A stretch of 9,236 nt of DNA from WQTU01 sp031548835 (GTDB lineage Bacteria > Spirochaetota > Spirochaetia > CADAEX01). Location: positions 1 through 9,236 of the forward strand of contig JAVBQS010000203.1 in the NCBI GenBank assembly GCA_031548835.1. Reading direction: 5' to 3'. Numbering within the stretch: position 1 is the stretch's first letter; every line of letters starts with the position of its first letter. Made by a program: the position numbers and the translations under genes. Under the pieces are notes generated by a model. That model was not told the origin of the DNA, ran no database searches, and saw only the letters and a program-made list of their open reading frames with translations. Of the stretch, positions 7,195 through 9,236 are shown in pieces.

Positions 7195-8713
7195 ATTCTA
7201 CAATACGTGTTTCTCTTATAATTGTTACTCTGATTCTTCCAGGATATCTTAATTCAGATTCTATTTTCTTTGCAATAGCTTTGCAAAGTTCAGATGCCTG
7301 TTCATCATTTACAGCTTCATTATTGACAAGAATTCTAAGCTCTCTTCCTGCCTGTATAGCATATGCTTTATCAATACCCTGAAAATCCATTGCAATTTTT
7401 TCAAGGTTTTCAAGCCGCTTTATATAGTTATCTATCGTCTCCCGCCTTGCGCCAGGCCTTGCAGCCGATATTGCATCTGCAATCTGTACTATTATTGATT
7501 CAATACATGAAGGTTCAATATCATTATGGTGCGAACCAATTGCATTTACAATTCTTGGATCCTCGCCCATTTTTTTTGCTGCTTCCATGCCAAGCTCTGC
7601 ATGGTTTCCATCGCCGTTTGTTTCTATTCCTTTTCCAATATCATGTAATAGCGCAGCCCTTCTTGTTATAGCTTTGTTAGCTCCAACTTCTGATGCAATA
7701 AGGCTTGCTATTATTGCAACTTCTTTTGAATGCTGCAGCACATTTTGCCCATAACTTGTCCTGAAATGCAGCCGTCCAAGGCTTCTTATTCCTTCAGGGC
7801 TCATATTATGAATTCCAAGATCAAATAATACTTTTTCGCCTTCTTCAAAAATAGTCTGATTAATCTCTTTTTTAACTTTCTGGACTATTTCTTCAATTCG
7901 CGCAGGATGTATTCTTCCATCAATTATTAATCTTTCAAGCGCTACTTTTGCAATCTCTTTTTTTACAGGATCAAAGCAGGATATAACAACTGCTTCAGGT
8001 GTATCATCAATAATAATATCTACGCCTGTAAGTGTTTCAAGTGTTCTTATATTTCTTCCTTCCCGTCCGATAATCCTTCCTTTCATTTCATCATTTGGAA
8101 GGCTTACAGATGATATTGTTACTTCTGAACTTACATCTGTTGCTATTCGTTGAACAGTTGCAACAAGTATTTCTCTTGCTTTTTTCTCTGCAGCAAGCTG
8201 TGCTTCCTGTTCAATTTTGTTTAAAAGCGCCTGGGCATCATGCTTTGCTTCATTTTCAAGAGATTCTATTATAAGTTTTTTTGCATCAGCAGAAGATAAA
8301 CCAGAAACTTCTTCAAGTTTTTTCTGCCACTCTTTTTCCTGCCCGGCCAAAATAGTTTCTTTCTTTTCTATATTGCTCTCACGGTCTGAGACTGCCTGTG
8401 TCTGTTTCTCAAGCAGAGCTATCTTACTATCGAGGTTGTCTTCTTTTTGAAGTAATCTTCTTTCAAAACGCTGTAGTTCGCTTCTTCTTTCCCTAAATTC
8501 CTTTTCCTGCTGATTTCGTTCTTTTAGCAGCTGATCTTTTGTTTCCAGAACCAGCTCTTTTTTCCTTGCCTCAGCCTCTTTGACAGCATCTTGTTTAATA
8601 CGCTCAGCTTTCTGTTCTGATGATGATAGCTGAACTCTTGCATATAACCACCGAATTACCCAACCTAATATCAAACCAATGAGAGGAAGAGTGATATAAA
8701 AAATAATTTGCAT
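7184..8713 (-). CDS. rny: RNase Y, membrane-anchored endoribonuclease
   Basis: RNase Y starts mRNA decay by endonucleolytic cuts and sits on the inner face of the membrane. The 509 residues show an N-terminal transmembrane anchor (about 3-22) followed by RWLYAR. A long charged coiled coil comes next (about 30-190, rich in KAE/ERR/KKE heptads). A KH RNA-binding domain (about 198-265) carries GRIIGREGRN at 212-221. The HD catalytic domain has His328 (QHSKEV), LLHDIGKG (355-362, His357/Asp358), SHHND (394-398) and IADAISAARPGAR (411-423, Asp413). Length and motif order are typical, and all metal ligands are present. The ATG at 8713 has a strong Shine-Dalgarno GGAGGA (8724-8719) six bases away, which fixes the start. 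It heads the rny-ymdB-tlyA block. Confidence 0.98.
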   Translation of the reverse strand: MQIIFYITLPLIGLILGWVIRWLYARVQLSSSEQKAERIKQDAVKEAEARKKELVLETKDQLLKERNQQEKEFRERRSELQRFERRLLQKEDNLDSKIALLEKQTQAVSDRESNIEKKETILAGQEKEWQKKLEEVSGLSSADAKKLIIESLENEAKHDAQALLNKIEQEAQLAAEKKAREILVATVQRIATDVSSEVTISSVSLPNDEMKGRIIGREGRNIRTLETLTGVDIIIDDTPEAVVISCFDPVKKEIAKVALERLIIDGRIHPARIEEIVQKVKKEINQTIFEEGEKVLFDLGIHNMSPEGIRSLGRLHFRTSYGQNVLQHSKEVAIIASLIASEVGANKAITRRAALLHDIGKGIETNGDGNHAELGMEAAKKMGEDPRIVNAIGSHHNDIEPSCIESIIVQIADAISAARPGARRETIDNYIKRLENLEKIAMDFQGIDKAYAIQAGRELRILVNNEAVNDEQASELCKAIAKKIESELRYPGRIRVTIIRETRIVEYAR

Positions 8714-8744
8714 AGTCTTCCTCCATTTTATTTTTTAATAGAAA

Positions 8745-8774
8745 ATAATAACTATTTTTAATGATAGTTGTCAA
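8745..8774 (-). promoter_or_regulatory. rny promoter with inverted repeat across its spacer
   Basis: On the minus strand, a perfect -35 TTGACA (8774-8769) is followed by an 18-base spacer and the -10 TATTAT (8750-8745; five of six). Transcription would begin near 8738, giving a leader of about 25 bases that contains the GGAGGA ribosome-binding site. AACTAT (8769-8764) and ATAGTT (8755-8750) form perfect six-base inverted arms running from the last base of the -35 to the first base of the -10. A protein bound there would block polymerase. Confidence 0.68.
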
Positions 8775-8983
8775 GAATTTTTATGAGAGTAATAGCTATT
8801 AAAATATGCCGGCTTTTACCGCAAGCTTTTATGCTTTATAATAGCAGGCAAAAAAAAGTTAATATTTTTTACGCAAAATAGCAATTTATATAATTACTTA
8901 ATATTTACGTTATTTATATTAAAGTTCAAAAATAATGGAAATTAATTTAGCTTATTTGAATCTTTGGATATATAACTATAATT
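8775..8983. other. AT-rich non-coding gap between the mini-gene and the rny promoter
   Basis: No convincing gene is seen. It holds a perfect 12-bp palindrome TAATAGCTATTA (8790-8801), 15 bases upstream of the rny -35. It also holds a bulged hairpin on the minus strand (8823-8807, TGCGG/CCGGCA with a TAAAAG loop) followed by ATATTTT, which might be a weak terminator for the mini-gene. A run of eight A on the plus strand (about 8850-8857) is present. A 32-codon plus-strand reading frame from 8783 lacks a ribosome-binding site and recognisable content. Confidence 0.4.
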
Positions 8984-9106
8984 TTATTTGATAAATCTAT
9001 TTTTCTCTAATGGCGATGTTGTTTTATATTTTGCATATAACCATCTAACTAACCGGCCCAATACCAGGCCAATAACTAGAAAAATAACATAAACAAAAAT
9101 TTCCAT
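8984..9106 (-). CDS. 40-residue membrane protein, paralogue of the RNase Y membrane anchor
   Basis: The frame runs from the ATG at 9106 to the TAA at 8986-8984. It encodes a start MEIFVYV, a single hydrophobic segment at about 3-20, the juxtamembrane GRLVRWLYAK (17-26) and a polar tail ending NRFIK. Aligned without gaps, it is identical to RNase Y residues 1-40 at 17 of 40 positions, including IGL (12-14), L16, G17 and RWLYA (21-25), with many I/V/L and K/R exchanges. Of the ten identical core codons (residues 12-25), five differ only synonymously (for example Arg21 AGA against CGG), which suggests selection on the peptide. A Shine-Dalgarno AAGGA (9116-9112) sits five bases before the ATG. 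It lacks the coiled coil, KH and HD domains, so cannot be a nuclease. It could partner RNase Y in the membrane, act as an upstream ORF, or be a relic. I know of no described family. Confidence 0.65.
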   Translation of the reverse strand: MEIFVYVIFLVIGLVLGRLVRWLYAKYKTTSPLEKNRFIK

Positions 9107-9130
9107 AGTTTTCCTTCATTTTTAGTAAAA

Positions 9131-9158
9131 ATAATAATGTTTTTTAAATAGTTCCGAA
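9131..9158 (-). promoter_or_regulatory. Candidate promoter of the mini-gene (copy of the rny promoter)
   Basis: The -10 TATTAT (9136-9131) is the same as that of rny. The -35 position holds TTCGGA (9158-9153), only three of six bases from consensus, with a 16-base spacer, so it should be weak or factor-dependent. Its main support is that it aligns with the better rny promoter. Confidence 0.4.
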
Positions 9159-9194
9159 ATTTTTTATAAAGTCAGAAACTATTGGAATTAGAGG

Positions 9195-9230
9195 ATTTTA
9201 ACACAAATCTTTCTGATTTACAATATTGTA
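9195..9230 (-). promoter_or_regulatory. Second candidate promoter with overlapping palindrome upstream of the mini-gene
   Basis: TTGTAA (9223-9218), a 17-base spacer and TAAAAT (9200-9195) give four and five matches to the consensus hexamers. Transcription would start near 9188 and give an ~80-base leader. A perfect palindrome TACAATATTGTA (9219-9230) overlaps the -35. Both elements are AT-rich and could be chance; the gene beyond the right edge is not visible. Confidence 0.3.
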
Positions 9231-9236
9231 TAAAAC

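Larger units (their letters stand above)
8594..9158 (-). repeat. Diverged tandem duplication: rny promoter, leader and first 40 codons
   Basis: Copy A is 8594-8774 (rny codons 1-40 plus leader and promoter); copy B is 8987-9158. Corresponding elements appear in the same order. The -35 areas are TTGACAACTAT and TTCGGAACTAT, both have a TATTAT -10, and the ribosome-binding sites are ATGGAGGAAGACT and ATGAAGGAAAACT directly before the ATG. The coding parts are collinear without a gap and share the exact 13-mer TGGTTATATGCAA. The copies are about 393 bases apart, start codon to start codon. Similarity stops at codon 41, where rny has CAA and copy B has TAA. Confidence 0.7.

Noticed and set aside
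8807..8823. Bulged GC hairpin as a firm terminator for the mini-gene
   Set aside because: The stem is only five pairs with a bulge and the following tract is ATATTTT rather than a T run; kept only as a remark in the gap entry.
8783..8881. 32-codon plus-strand frame in the gap upstream of rny
   Set aside because: No ribosome-binding site, no recognisable sequence, and it crosses the rny upstream palindrome; length is within chance for this stretch.

Overview
The window reads as an AT-rich bacterial chromosome segment, with no mobile element, RNA gene or CRISPR array that I can recognise. The gene set and protein style suggest a spirochaete of the Treponema type. The reasons are a non-sporulating-style GerMN membrane protein, an RNase Y whose first ~100 residues resemble treponemal RNase Y, a TlyA methyltransferase, and a HAD phosphatase beginning with a DVDGTLYPN motif. 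This taxonomic call is inference from remembered family appearance, not from a search.

Layout, from right to left because most genes are on the minus strand. At 8984-9106 there is a 40-codon gene, too short for ordinary ORF callers. It is a diverged duplicate of the membrane anchor of RNase Y and has its own Shine-Dalgarno and promoter-like sequence. A 270-base non-coding gap holding the rny promoter follows. Next comes the compact block rny - ymdB - tlyA (8713 down to 5630), whose members overlap by 11 and 4 bases: the membrane-anchored endoribonuclease RNase Y, a YmdB-type metallophosphoesterase and a TlyA-type rRNA 2'-O-methyltransferase. TlyA converges with a plus-strand GerMN-domain membrane protein (4777-5580), leaving only 49 bases between the two stop codons.

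A 196-base divergent intergenic region (4581-4776) separates the GerMN gene from a second minus-strand block: ptsI (PTS enzyme I), der (double GTPase for ribosome assembly), an exported protein with an NlpC/P60-like Cys...His signature, and the first 30 codons of a HAD-family hydrolase that runs off the left edge. ptsI/der overlap by 26 bases and der/next gene by 25, pointing to co-transcription and translational coupling. The ptsI promoter is close to consensus (TTGACA-N17-TATATT) but lies so near the ATG that the mRNA should have almost no leader, and there is no Shine-Dalgarno.

The main biological theme is RNA handling and ribosome maturation (RNase Y, YmdB, TlyA, Der), with one phosphotransfer protein. 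The most unusual item is the mini-RNase-Y-anchor gene. It matches RNase Y residues 1-40 at 17 of 40 positions without a gap, half of the identical core codons differ synonymously, and its promoter and leader are copied too. It may be a small membrane partner of RNase Y, a regulatory upstream ORF, or a duplication relic.
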